Below, piece by piece: positions 8,283 to 16,985 of a DNA stretch of 64,000 nt (position 1 is the stretch's first letter; the number at the start of each line of letters is the position of its first letter). Origin of the DNA: CAZCDS01 sp964497585 (lineage in GTDB: Bacteria > Desulfobacterota > Desulfomonilia > Desulfomonilales > Desulfomonilaceae); NCBI GenBank assembly GCA_964497585.1, contig CAZCDS010000012.1, positions 1 to 64,000 of the forward strand. The letters are read 5' to 3'. The notes beneath the pieces were generated by a model. It saw only the letters and a program-made list of their open reading frames with translations, was not told where the DNA came from and searched no databases. The position numbers and the translations under genes are program-made.

Positions 8283-9047
8283 CTTTGACTTCCTGGCCCG
8301 TTTGGCCTTTCTGCCCTTCTTGGCGCCCTCGCCTTTCTTATCCTTCGTTTCGGGAGGTTCGGGGGGCGGCTCAGGGACTCGCATCCTTGAAAGCTGCTCC
8401 TTGAAATCCTTCCAGAGCGTGGCATAATCACCGGCCAATTCTCGGAAATCCTCCAAAGCTCCGCCGGCCCGCAGGGACGTACGAAAAGCTTTGAGTTGTT
8501 CGGAGATGTCTATGGTCCAGGGTGATTTCTCGTCCTTGCGCACCATGGGAATGAGCGTGAGTCCTCCCTTGAGTGTTCGCACTTGAAGCAGTGTGTTATT
8601 GCCGCTCTCTTTCATCACAAGGGGCGGGCTCACCGGATCGAGGATGTTGAAGAAGGCCAGGTTTTCCGGGGCATCCGGCAAATTGTACTGAGAAGCAAGT
8701 TCGAGCGCCAGCTTTCTCGATTTCTCGGAGAGAAGAGCCCGGGCTTCTTTAATCCGTCCCGATTTCATCCTCTCCCTGTAGAGGACGAAGACGGCCTCGG
8801 GCTTCTGCGGCACCAGCTCGCATCCTGCGATGAAGAAAAGAATGACCGCTGCCGACACAAAAAGGATGGAACTCCTTTTGAGAGACGGGCAGTGTCCGAA
8901 TTGAGCCTCTTTCCCGCCGATTTCCTTGTCACGATCACCGGTACAGATCGGTCCGTTCTCCTTGGTTCTCTCCGGCCAATTGTGCAATAGCACTTCAAAA
9001 GACCGTAGGTCAACATACTCATGCTCCTGACACCGATGCGAGAGCAA
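8268..9047 (-). CDS. Putative lipoprotein
   Basis: 259 residues from the first ATG, but the true start is probably later, because the lipoprotein signal (LKRSSILFVSAAVILFFIAGC) would otherwise begin near residue 56. GTG at 8993 or TTG at 8987 would still leave a long leader. The IAGC lipobox puts the lipidated Cys near residue 78 of the long form. The mature protein has a compact helical/beta domain (PEAVFVLYRERMKSGRIKEARALLSEKS, then WTIDISEQLKAF) like small accessory lipoproteins or DUF4878-type folds. It ends in a Pro/Glu spacer and a Lys/Arg-rich tail. Function unknown. Confidence 0.7.
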   Translation of the reverse strand: MLSHRCQEHEYVDLRSFEVLLHNWPERTKENGPICTGDRDKEIGGKEAQFGHCPSLKRSSILFVSAAVILFFIAGCELVPQKPEAVFVLYRERMKSGRIKEARALLSEKSRKLALELASQYNLPDAPENLAFFNILDPVSPPLVMKESGNNTLLQVRTLKGGLTLIPMVRKDEKSPWTIDISEQLKAFRTSLRAGGALEDFRELAGDYATLWKDFKEQLSRMRVPEPPPEPPETKDKKGEGAKKGRKAKRARKSKKKRP

Positions 9048-9132
9048 AGAGGTGACAGGCGAAAGAGTTGGCCGGGGACGATGCTACGGAGCCTTATTCA
9101 TGTGAAGGTACATTCGTGTGAAGAGGTTCCTG

Positions 9133-10308
9133 TCAAGCACCGCAGGCTGCCGGATCAACCATGGAGTCGGGAATCTTCTGGGGATTGTCCATCTGTTCCG
9201 CGGACATTCCCGGGCTCGATCGAAGGGGAAGCCATACCTTCGCGGTCGTGCCTCCCTCTTCCCTGTCGAGAAGATCGATGGACCCGCGGTGAAGCCGCAC
9301 GATTTGGCTGCAGATCGACAGGCCCAGTCCCGTCCCCTTTTCCCCTTCCGTTCCACGGGTGTCTCCGCGGTGGAATCGCTGGAAGAGCTTTTCTCGATCG
9401 TTCGTCGTTAGTCCTGTACCAGTGTCTTCCACCCTGATCTCGACACCGGGCACGGCCTCCATGGTCATCGATCGCGTGCGCACGGTTACTGAGCCTCCTC
9501 TTGGGGTGAACTTGATGGCGTTTGAGATCAGATTCCCCATCAATTGAGCTATCTTCCCGATATCAGCCTCGATCTCCGGGAGATCGGCGTCGAGGTCCGT
9601 ACAGATCGATATCCCTTTGGACTCGGCGAGCACGCGCAGCGTCTGCAGGGACTGACGCACCGGCAGATTGACGTCAGCGGGAAAGAGCCGCAGGCCGACT
9701 TTGCCCGATTCAAGGCGAAGCAGTTCCAGCAGAGAGTTGATGAACGCCAACTGGTCCTTTGCGCACGCGTGAAGGGTCTCGACGTTGTCTCGTGCGTCTC
9801 CGGGGATGGGACTTTGACGTAGGAGCTCTATGGTGCCGAGCAAAGCCTGAAAGGGCGCCCTGACATCATGGGAGAGAACCGAAAGAAGCTCGGCCTGTCC
9901 ACGACTTGTCTGCTCGGCTTCTCGACGGAGCCGGTTGCGTTCAACGAGATTCCGAATCATCAGTTCGATTTTCCGGGGAGCGAGCGTGAGCAGCTCTCTC
10001 TTTTCAAGATAACCGTCCGCACCCGCGCGGAAAGCCTCATCCCACGCGTCGATGCTTTCCAAAGAAGAACTGATCACCACGGTGGCGTGCGGGTCCCGTT
10101 CCTTTATCTCTCTACAGACGTCGATCCCCGTACCGTCGGGAAAGACGATGTCGAGCAGGATCGCGTCGTAGTCCTTTTGCGACTCAATCCGCGCGGCCTG
10201 AGCCGTTTCTGCCTCGGCCAGGCGAAACGCGCGGCTCAGCATCATTTTGACTTTGCCGCGTACGAGCGGTTCGTCGTCCGCGATGAGGAGCGACAGTTGG
10301 TCCTTCAT
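9133..10308 (-). CDS. Response regulator-histidine kinase hybrid
   Basis: 391 residues. An N-terminal receiver domain (residues 1-125; acidic DDE at 11-13, phospho-Asp D53, Lys103) is followed by a HisKA dimerisation domain with H147 in VLSHDVRAP. A HATPase domain follows, with the N box NLISNAIKF, G1 EDTGTGL and G2 KGTGLGLS. The receiver-first order suggests the kinase is switched by phosphorylation of its own receiver, most likely from the PAS kinase encoded directly upstream, whose stop codon abuts this start. Soluble, cytoplasmic. The downstream output partner is not in the window. Confidence 0.93.
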   Translation of the reverse strand: MKDQLSLLIADDEPLVRGKVKMMLSRAFRLAEAETAQAARIESQKDYDAILLDIVFPDGTGIDVCREIKERDPHATVVISSSLESIDAWDEAFRAGADGYLEKRELLTLAPRKIELMIRNLVERNRLRREAEQTSRGQAELLSVLSHDVRAPFQALLGTIELLRQSPIPGDARDNVETLHACAKDQLAFINSLLELLRLESGKVGLRLFPADVNLPVRQSLQTLRVLAESKGISICTDLDADLPEIEADIGKIAQLMGNLISNAIKFTPRGGSVTVRTRSMTMEAVPGVEIRVEDTGTGLTTNDREKLFQRFHRGDTRGTEGEKGTGLGLSICSQIVRLHRGSIDLLDREEGGTTAKVWLPLRSSPGMSAEQMDNPQKIPDSMVDPAACGA

Positions 10309-12258
10309 CTAGCCCTCCGGCACGAGGGGCAGCTTTACCGTGAAGCAGGCGCCATGGCCGGGCCTACTCTTGACGTCTATTTTGCCGTGGTGTGCCTCGG
10401 CAATCCTTCGGGCAAGGTACAGGCCTCTGCCCGATCCGCCCGTAGTAAATCCCAACTGAAAGATCCTCCCCAGGTTCTCGGCCGGAATCCCCGGACCCGT
10501 ATCCTGCACCGCGACAAAGGCATCGAAGCCTGCACTCCCGATCTTGACGTCTATTTTCGACCCTGCACAGGAGAACTTGAGCGCATTCCTGATGATGTTA
10601 TCCAGGAGCCGCACCAGGTAGCGTTCTTCCCCTCGCACCATGACACCCTGAGTCCGCAAATGGTTCGATCGGATCTCTACCCCCTTTGCCGACGCGGCCT
10701 CCCGGTAGTTCTCCATACACGTGTCAACGATCATATTGAGGTTTACCGTTGAGGGCCGGATCTGGAAGAGATCCGAGTGAAGGCGAATGAAGTCGATTCG
10801 ATCCTCAAGCATGGAAAAGAGCTCGGACCGTTTCTTTTCAACCTGGTCGAGCATCTCGAGACCCTCGTCGGTTCTTCCTTCGGCCATCAGTTCCTTTACC
10901 GAGCCGATACCAGCGCCCATCACGTCCAGAGCGGCCTTCAACTCGTGGCGGTAGAGTTTGCCCACCTCTTCGTCAATGAGGTGCTGATCCGTCGTGTCCC
11001 GGATCAGGATCACCTGCCGGCCGAGATCCAACTCGAATCTCCTCCCATCCGCGGCGATCGAGATGCGATCCCCGAAGACCTCGGCCGGCCGGCCGTCTTC
11101 CCGGACCGTGTCGCGAATCCTGGAAAGAACGCGCTCCCTCGAATATTCCTTGAGCGCAACTTCCAGGGATGCATTCCCGAATATCCGTTCCCGCAGCTCC
11201 TTGTACTGGTTGAGCAGCGTCTCTGCCGCAGGATTCACGTAGTAGAGCAGTCCCGATCCGTCCACACAGATGATCCCGTCAGGAACGATCTCCAGTGCCT
11301 GTCGATCCAGCTCCGCGTTGCGGACCCGGCGTTCCCGTTCCTCCTTGAGGCGTTCCGCCCGTTTTCGTGAGACCGATTCCTTGGCAAGGGAGTATTTCTC
11401 GTACAGGAACTTACGCACGAGGTTTCGCTTCGGAAGATCCGCGCTGAGCAGGAAGCCTCCGTTGTACGCCTCGACCACCCCGGCGGCTCTGAGGCGATGA
11501 AAGAACAACTCGTCGGTTCCGGTCAGCCAAAGTGAGCGCCATTCCTTGTCGGAGAGCGGTACGTAAAATGATGAAATAAGATAGGCCGTCCGGGTCAGCG
11601 AGGAGAGTTCCCGCAAGTCGTGCACCGACCTGACGAGCTGGCTGAAATCCACCGGCAAACCGGCTGGTTCAGTGCCAAGAGCGTGGTGTCTTCCCGGTAT
11701 CCCCGGCCGCCACTGGAAGAGGAGTTCAACGCTCGGGTACCGGGACTGAAACGACCGTACCAGCTCTGGTGACGGCGCCGAGTCCAAAAGCCTGAGAACA
11801 CAGAGCCGAGCCGCAGAACGCAGCTCCTCAGGTTCGTCCTTCCTCGCTACAAAGCGCTCCACGAGGAACGGCACCGCGCGTTCGGGCTCCGCTTCCTTGA
11901 GCAAGATGATCTGCATGAAACACATCTCCGGGGATGTGTACTCCCGGAAAAGCTCATCCTGATGTCCACGCATCTCCCGATAGGCCCACAGGCACGAAGG
12001 AGTGAGGAATCCTCGCTTGAGGATCCTGTTCCTGAGTGCCACCCGCTGGGTCGTCGTCGACCACCTGACCCCGGCCTGCACCCCCATAGCCTGAAAGGAA
12101 GCCTCCCCCTGCTCAAGAAAACCCACGAGTTCCTCGAAGGCCGCGGCGGAAAAGACCGCCTCGTGAACGCAACCGGCCTCAAAGAGATCCCGGAACTGGG
12201 ACAACAGATGCTCCAAGGGGGGGCGCTTCTCCAGTTGTATAAGAAACTCCTTTAGCAT
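10309..12258 (-). CDS. PAS-domain sensor histidine kinase with novel N-terminal region
   Basis: 649 residues. Residues 1-300 form a long helical region without transmembrane segments or a family I recognise; part resembles HEAT-like or winged-helix folds. A basic coiled-coil (295-320) leads into a PAS domain (about 318-425, VPDGIICVDGSGLLYYVNPAAE), a histidine-phosphotransfer helix with H438 in LYRHELKAAL, and a HATPase domain (about 545-649, NIIRNALKFS, DTGPGIPAENLG, GSGRGLYLARRI). It abuts the receiver-kinase gene downstream. No ribosome site precedes the ATG; the promoter places the transcript start at or next to it, so the mRNA may be leaderless. Confidence 0.92.
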   Translation of the reverse strand: MLKEFLIQLEKRPPLEHLLSQFRDLFEAGCVHEAVFSAAAFEELVGFLEQGEASFQAMGVQAGVRWSTTTQRVALRNRILKRGFLTPSCLWAYREMRGHQDELFREYTSPEMCFMQIILLKEAEPERAVPFLVERFVARKDEPEELRSAARLCVLRLLDSAPSPELVRSFQSRYPSVELLFQWRPGIPGRHHALGTEPAGLPVDFSQLVRSVHDLRELSSLTRTAYLISSFYVPLSDKEWRSLWLTGTDELFFHRLRAAGVVEAYNGGFLLSADLPKRNLVRKFLYEKYSLAKESVSRKRAERLKEERERRVRNAELDRQALEIVPDGIICVDGSGLLYYVNPAAETLLNQYKELRERIFGNASLEVALKEYSRERVLSRIRDTVREDGRPAEVFGDRISIAADGRRFELDLGRQVILIRDTTDQHLIDEEVGKLYRHELKAALDVMGAGIGSVKELMAEGRTDEGLEMLDQVEKKRSELFSMLEDRIDFIRLHSDLFQIRPSTVNLNMIVDTCMENYREAASAKGVEIRSNHLRTQGVMVRGEERYLVRLLDNIIRNALKFSCAGSKIDVKIGSAGFDAFVAVQDTGPGIPAENLGRIFQLGFTTGGSGRGLYLARRIAEAHHGKIDVKSRPGHGACFTVKLPLVPEG

Positions 12259-12309
12259 AGAGCACTAATTATTTAAAATTACGCTGAATGTCAAGCAATT
12301 TAGTGCTCT
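12259..12309 (-). promoter_or_regulatory. Palindrome-flanked promoter of the two-kinase operon
   Basis: On the minus strand TTGACA (12294-12289), a 17-nt spacer and TAATTA (12271-12266) form a good promoter. A perfect 10-bp inverted repeat, AGAGCACTAA / TTAGTGCTCT, occupies 12259-12268 and 12300-12309. It brackets the promoter and touches the start codon, which fits a dimeric repressor site or a DNA loop. Confidence 0.65.
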
Positions 12310-12849
12310 TTTGCCAGCAAAAGTGCGACACCTTGTGCAGGTTTGCACCCATCTTCCCACTTCGCCATCAGATCAGGAACGCACCCTATCCGGCCCACGT
12401 TTGGGCATTCCTCCAAAAGCCCCTCTCCGTTGATTCCCTGAGCCGCACCCTTCCCCGGAGTGAGAGGGCCTTTCATAATGCGTTACTTCTTTTTAATGCA
12501 TAGGAGTCGAGATGATGACCGTTGGCATTGGCTGGGTGGCAGGTTGCCGATCACTTGTCGACGAAAACGAATGGACCTGCGAGATGCCGGCTAGAAGAAT
12601 GCCGCCATCACTGTCAACAGCATCACTGAGGCTCAAGGGGACAGTACGGTATGAGTCGAATATACAGGGTCAATCATCGCATGAGCGCCACGAGGAAGGA
12701 AAATCCCCTCCGCCTTCTGTAGCAGAGAGGGCTAAGGGGACTGATGTCACAGAGGGATCGGGCCGAACGGCTTGTGTCAGCACTCTTGGGGGGCTGGAGG
12801 CAACAGTCCTCCCTGGCGAACTCTTAGCAACATGCAAAACGATCTCATA
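12310..12849. other. Intergenic region without genes
   Basis: About 540 bp with no supportable coding region. Open frames on the plus strand over 12512-13213 are the antisense of the pentapeptide-repeat gene. Confidence 0.5.
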
Positions 12850-13389
12850 TCAGAACGCGGCGCCCGCCACGGTCCATGATCCCGGCTTGAGGCCGCGTGT
12901 CAGGAGCATTTCAGCCCTGGCAAAGTTCGCGTCCGTTACATCCGCGCCTGTGAAATCAGCCCGGGTCAGGTACGCTCCGCTGAAATTAGCCCTGACAAGG
13001 TTCGCCTGCGCAAGATTTGCGCCAATCAGATCGGCTCCGCTCAGGTCCGCGCCCGAAAGGTCCGCGCCTGCCAAGAGCACCCGGTGGAGGTTTGCGTCGC
13101 ACAGCCTGGCGCCACACAGAGCGGCATCGGACAGATTTGCTTTGGTGAGTTTCGCTCCCGACAGATCCACCTGTGTCAGGTCTGCCGCGGTCAGATCCGT
13201 GCCGAACAGGTAGGCGCACGCCAGATTGGCCCCGGCGAGGAGCGATCCGGCCAGATCAGCTCCCATTAGATTTGCTTCCGCGAGGCTTACTCCGGCCACC
13301 ACCGCCCGTTCCACCAGTTCCTTGAGGGATTCGGCCTCACCGCCGTAGATGTAGCCGAACGTGAAACGATTAATAATTTCAAATCTCAT
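12850..13389 (-). CDS. Pentapeptide-repeat protein
   Basis: 179 residues from the ATG at 13389 (GAGG five nt upstream). After a 40-residue non-repetitive start it consists of about 26 consecutive pentapeptides of the A(D/N)LxG type (GADLAGSLLAGANLACAYL and onward), the signature of a right-handed quadrilateral beta helix. Such proteins include DNA mimics that protect gyrase (Qnr/MfpA), but many are of unknown role. The loop insertions typical of Qnr are not seen. It stands alone. Confidence 0.9.
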   Translation of the reverse strand: MRFEIINRFTFGYIYGGEAESLKELVERAVVAGVSLAEANLMGADLAGSLLAGANLACAYLFGTDLTAADLTQVDLSGAKLTKANLSDAALCGARLCDANLHRVLLAGADLSGADLSGADLIGANLAQANLVRANFSGAYLTRADFTGADVTDANFARAEMLLTRGLKPGSWTVAGAAF

Positions 13390-13901
13390 GTCATCCTCGC
13401 AAGGGGGAAAACCCCGACTATTTCGCCAGGGGTGCGACCGTTTTGGTTCTCCGTAATTCGATGGCCGCACTAGGCGTTTCTCGTGCCTGGAGGTAGCCCT
13501 GAGCACGGATTCCCAAGCTTCCAGGTTCCCGCTTTCAAGGTCCCTCCAAAACGCCCATATCATAGCACATCTCGAAGCTCAAAACAAGAACAAGTATCTG
13601 TTGTATCAATATGTTTTGTCGATTACCTACTGATTAACATGAGGTATCTTTCGATCCGAAGAATTTCTCTGTCCCGCGAGCGGGTCACCTCCGGCAGAGC
13701 AACGGTGGTGCCGACCGCGTTCGTGCCGATCGACCCGTGGAGGCCGTCGTTTGCAGTCCGGCAAGCGAGCAGCGGAGCGTGGTACGTTCCATGGAAACGC
13801 ACTGCGGACAATGGTATAATCGCCGCACATGCTCGGACCGGACGGGAGGAATGCCACCGAGGCCCGTGCCGTCTTGAGCACAGACGAAGGATGAGTGTCA
13901 G
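13390..13901. other. Divergent intergenic region
   Basis: No coding signal. It carries the extended -10 promoter at about 13812-13820 for the radical SAM gene. Confidence 0.45.
13791..13820 (+). promoter_or_regulatory. Extended -10 promoter for the radical SAM/HAD operon
   Basis: TGGTATAAT at 13812-13820 is a full TGn-extended -10 element; the -35 region (TGGAAA at 13792) is weak, as expected for this class. It lies about 75 nt before the radical SAM start. Confidence 0.5.
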
Positions 13902-14948
13902 TTGCCTGGATGCGGCCTTGATTTCCGGATAACCCATCTCCTCTCCGGCGGTCTGATCACGAACTACTATTGTAGTTCCCGCTGTCGTCACTGTCTTTAC
14001 GCGTGCAGTCCTCGATGGAGACGCAGGTATATTGACGAAGAAACCACGATAGCGAACATCGAGAAGATTGCACGGCTGGGATGTCGCTCCATTCACATCG
14101 GAGGCGGCGAACCGCTGCTCGATCCCCAAGCCCTGGGAAACGTGCTCGAGGTCACGGCCCGTCTGGGGATTGCAGTGGAGTATGTCGAGACAAACTCTTC
14201 CTGGTACCGGGATGCGGATTCCGCGTGCCAGATGCTCGGCTCGCTCCGAGAGGCCGGCCTGCATACCCTGCTGGTGTCAATCAGCCCTTTCCACAACGAG
14301 TTCATCCCGCTCCGGAAGGTAAAGGGAGTCATCCGGGCGTGTCGGACCGTCGGGGTGAAGGTCTTTCCGTGGATTTGGGAATTCTACCGCGAGATCGATT
14401 CATTTGACGATCGAACCGCACACAGTATCGAGGAGTATGAAGAGCGGTTCGGCAAATCCTATGTGGCCGAGCTTCCGTCGAGATACTGGATTCACCTTGG
14501 AGGCCGTGCCCTGAGCACCTTTTCCCGTGCCTTCCCAAAGATGACCGCTCACGAGATCATCTCAACGAATCCCAGCGGCTGCAGGGAGCTCCTGGATGTC
14601 GGCCACTTCCATGTCGATCTTTTCGGGAATTATATTCCGGGTCTCTGTTCCGGGCTTGCGATCAGGCGTGCCGATCTGGGAAGCGGGCTTTCGAGGGAGT
14701 CCTATCCCCTTCTCACAACTCTGTTCACCAAGGGAATCAAGGGCTTGTACGAACTGGCCACTCGCGAACACGGATTCGCCGCTTCCGGAAAATACATCTC
14801 CAAATGCGATCTCTGCCTTGACATCAGGAGTCACCTGCTGCTCGAGTGCGGGATTGAATCGAGCGAATTGCAGCCGCTCGAATTCTACGAGAACCTGTCC
14901 CGGAGTGAGACCTCAAGAGAGACCGGCGAGCCAAGAGATACGCAATGA
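13902..14948 (+). CDS. Radical SAM enzyme
   Basis: 348 residues from a TTG codon at 13902, with AAGGA about 11 nt upstream. The [4Fe-4S] cluster motif C24-x3-C28-x2-C31 (NYYCSSRCRHC) is followed by the GGGEPLLDP glycine motif of SAM binding. The rest of the barrel contains VSISPFHNEFIPL. A C-terminal Cys group (SKCDLCLDIR) could hold an auxiliary cluster. Substrate unknown. The last codons overlap the HAD hydrolase start by ATGA, so the two are translationally coupled and probably act in one pathway. Confidence 0.88.
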   Translation: MPGCGLDFRITHLLSGGLITNYYCSSRCRHCLYACSPRWRRRYIDEETTIANIEKIARLGCRSIHIGGGEPLLDPQALGNVLEVTARLGIAVEYVETNSSWYRDADSACQMLGSLREAGLHTLLVSISPFHNEFIPLRKVKGVIRACRTVGVKVFPWIWEFYREIDSFDDRTAHSIEEYEERFGKSYVAELPSRYWIHLGGRALSTFSRAFPKMTAHEIISTNPSGCRELLDVGHFHVDLFGNYIPGLCSGLAIRRADLGSGLSRESYPLLTTLFTKGIKGLYELATREHGFAASGKYISKCDLCLDIRSHLLLECGIESSELQPLEFYENLSRSETSRETGEPRDTQ

Positions 14949-15652
14949 CGAGCTTGATACTGTTCGACATCGACGGGACACTGATACATTCGGGCGGGGC
15001 CGGCACGCGCGCAATGAACCGGACGTTGGAGGCGCTCACCGGTATCGTCGACGGGTTCGCGTCGGTCAACTGCGCGGGAAAGACCGATATACAGATCATC
15101 CGTGAAGCGTTCGCCAATCTCGACCTTGATTCGGGAAGCCCATTCGTGGAGCGCTTTCTCGAACATTATCCCAGTCATCTTCGACCTGCCGTGGTCAACC
15201 CCCGGGGGCACGTCAAGCCTGGAGTGGAGCGCCTTCTCCAACGACTTGAGGGGCACGACTGCTGCTATCTCGGGCTCCTGACCGGAAACCTCGAATCCGG
15301 CGCACGGATCAAGCTGGAGCCGTACGATCTGAACCGGTTCTTTCCTTTCGGTGCGTTTGGAAGCGACGAAGAGGACCGTAACAAGCTCCTCCCCGTCGCG
15401 GTCCGAAGATTCGAAGAACTCCACGGGATCGAGGTGGCCTATGCGGACTGCCTGGTGGTCGGCGACACCCCGAGAGACGTGGAATGCGCCGCGCCGTACG
15501 GAGCCGCCTGCCTCGCGGTCGCGACCGGGCCCTACCCCATGGAGATCTTAGAGGCAGCGGGAGCGGATCTGGTCCTGCCTGACCTGAGCGATACCGAGCG
15601 TATCGTCTCGTGGATTGATGAATACTTCCGGGACCGACGCGACGCGCCCTGA
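14945..15652 (+). CDS. HAD-family phosphatase (phosphoglycolate phosphatase-like)
   Basis: 235 residues. It has all four HAD motifs: DIDGTLIHSGGAGT (nucleophile and acid Asp), LTGN (motif II Thr), Lys in the NKLLPVAV segment, and VGDTPRDVECA (motif IV). A helical C1 cap sits between motifs I and II. The family hydrolyses small phosphate esters with Mg2+ in the cytoplasm. Coupled to the upstream radical SAM gene by a 4-bp overlap, so its substrate may be that enzyme's phosphorylated product or precursor. Confidence 0.9.
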   Translation: MTSLILFDIDGTLIHSGGAGTRAMNRTLEALTGIVDGFASVNCAGKTDIQIIREAFANLDLDSGSPFVERFLEHYPSHLRPAVVNPRGHVKPGVERLLQRLEGHDCCYLGLLTGNLESGARIKLEPYDLNRFFPFGAFGSDEEDRNKLLPVAVRRFEELHGIEVAYADCLVVGDTPRDVECAAPYGAACLAVATGPYPMEILEAAGADLVLPDLSDTERIVSWIDEYFRDRRDAP

Positions 15653-15801
15653 TGCCAACTCCCATGTGGTGGACAGCAAAGCGCAGTATGAAAGACAACA
15701 CAGCCTAATCGGCGGAACAGGGTGGGAAGTGAGTCTCCAGGAACCTACGGAATCGCCGCTACGCAGTGAGGGCCCGGATATAGGAAGGTATCCACACGGG
15801 A

Positions 15802-16002
15802 TTAGAGCAACTTGGCCAGTTCATCCCTGGTAATTCCCATCTGCTTCAGGATAGCCGAAAGAGTCCCTGCTTTTATTCGGCCTCGCGGGATGGTCGTCAC
15901 AAGTCCTGATTCGGTAAAGACCAACACGTGCTTCTTGCCTTCCTTGATCTCATAGCCCAGTTTCAGAGCCACCTTCTTCAATTGCTTGCCGCTGAGATTC
16001 AT
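15802..16002 (-). CDS. hicA: HicA-family mRNA interferase toxin
   Basis: 66 residues, the normal HicA size. It has a dsRBD-like fold, the catalytic His25 in EGKKHVLVF (aligned with the GSHHxF His of HicA) and the C-terminal GTLSAILKQMGIT helix typical of the family. HicA cleaves mRNA and tmRNA unless bound by HicB. The start overlaps the antitoxin gene by ATGA at 15999-16002, so here the antitoxin is translated first, opposite to the order in E. coli hicAB. Confidence 0.9.
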   Translation of the reverse strand: MNLSGKQLKKVALKLGYEIKEGKKHVLVFTESGLVTTIPRGRIKAGTLSAILKQMGITRDELAKLL

Positions 16003-16637
16003 TTTGCCTGGCTTCTGCGCCGCTTCAGCTCTTCTTCGACCTCCAGGCAAAGCTCGATAGCGTCGCCAAGATTGTCCAACGCCTCCTGAACGGTTTCTCC
16101 TTGAGAAATGGCTGCGGGGATTTCTTTGCACGTGACCGTGTATCCAGCGTCTTCAAGATCCTGGTTCAGTACAGCCGTAAACTGCCTGCCTCCCACGTCC
16201 ACTTCCTCCTCTTGCGGTACCTGCAACTCCTTGATTGTTCCCTTGAGTCCGTCAATGATCTCCCCCAGCGCGAAGGAGAAGACGAACTGTCCTCTCAGCA
16301 CGTCGAGGATAAGTTCCGGTCGGTCGGTAACCACGAACAGGTCAACGCCGTTAGTCAGGAAACGAAGTTCAGCAAGAGGGGCTTTCGTATCCGGAAAGTT
16401 CCTTCTCAGATATTGGAGCGACTTCCTGATCTTCTGAAGGCTGATCCCCTCGTCTCTCAGTCGCTTGGCAACCTTCAATTGGACCAGGTCCTTGAAGGAG
16501 TACTCTCTCCTGGAGCCCTTGCCGGCTCCCATCTTGACCGAGGGTTTAACGACACCGGTCCTGTCCCAATGCTGCAATTGCATCCGAGACACTCCGGTCA
16601 ATGTCCTGACCGCCTTGGCTCCGAATCCGGCTATCAT
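15999..16637 (-). CDS. MerR-type regulator fused to HicB antitoxin domain
   Basis: 212 residues from the ATG at 16637 (GGAGGGA seven nt upstream); an in-frame TTG at 16652 overlaps that ribosome site. Residues 1-75 are a MerR winged helix-turn-helix (VRTLTGVSRMQLQHWDRTGVV, then YSFKDLVQLKVAKRLRDEG). Residues 85-140 form a linker domain with a GQFVFSFALGEI motif. Residues 152-205 are a HicB fold (FTAVLNQDLEDAGYTVTC, IPAAISQGETVQEALDNL). Ordinary HicB carries a C-terminal ribbon-helix-helix or Xre DNA-binding part; here that job is taken by an N-terminal MerR domain. It likely neutralises HicA and represses its own promoter. Confidence 0.88.
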   Translation of the reverse strand: MIAGFGAKAVRTLTGVSRMQLQHWDRTGVVKPSVKMGAGKGSRREYSFKDLVQLKVAKRLRDEGISLQKIRKSLQYLRRNFPDTKAPLAELRFLTNGVDLFVVTDRPELILDVLRGQFVFSFALGEIIDGLKGTIKELQVPQEEEVDVGGRQFTAVLNQDLEDAGYTVTCKEIPAAISQGETVQEALDNLGDAIELCLEVEEELKRRRSQAK

Positions 16638-16667
16638 CGCTGTTCCCTCCAATGAAGCGTACCAATA

Positions 16668-16696
16668 TGTTTAGAAAACTTTCGGTAGTTTTGCAA
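16668..16696 (-). promoter_or_regulatory. Promoter/operator of the MerR-HicB/HicA operon
   Basis: On the minus strand TTGCAA (16696-16691), 17 nt and TAAACA (16673-16668). A perfect dyad AAAACT-n6-AGTTTT (16675-16680 and 16687-16692) sits between the -35 and -10 elements, the usual place for a MerR-family operator. Confidence 0.55.
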
Positions 16697-16985
16697 GGGA
16701 GAATCTATACCGGATTGAAATACGGGGACACCATGCCCATCTTATCGCTCCGCCATGGAACGTGGATCGGGCATTCTGCGGCTCAGGAATTCCCTGGGCG
16801 AGAACCCCACGCTTCGCAAAGCCTTCTGGTTCCCTCCGAACGGCCTCAGCACAGAGCATTATCCCCCGGCTCGTCCGGAGTTGATACCGGTGACTGTGCT
16901 GGAGGTGAGGAAACAGAGTATCAGAACCGTGATGGCAATACGATAGCGTCTCCTGAATCTCGAATTTGTCCCAACGCGGGATCGC
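16697..16985. other. Intergenic region
   Basis: About 290 bp between the toxin-antitoxin promoter and the end of the second ankyrin gene; no coding or RNA signal seen. Confidence 0.4.

Noticed and set aside
12512..13213. 233-codon plus-strand frame over the pentapeptide gene
   Set aside because: Its Ser/Ala/Arg repeats mirror the pentapeptide codons on the other strand; the minus-strand protein is a clear family member.
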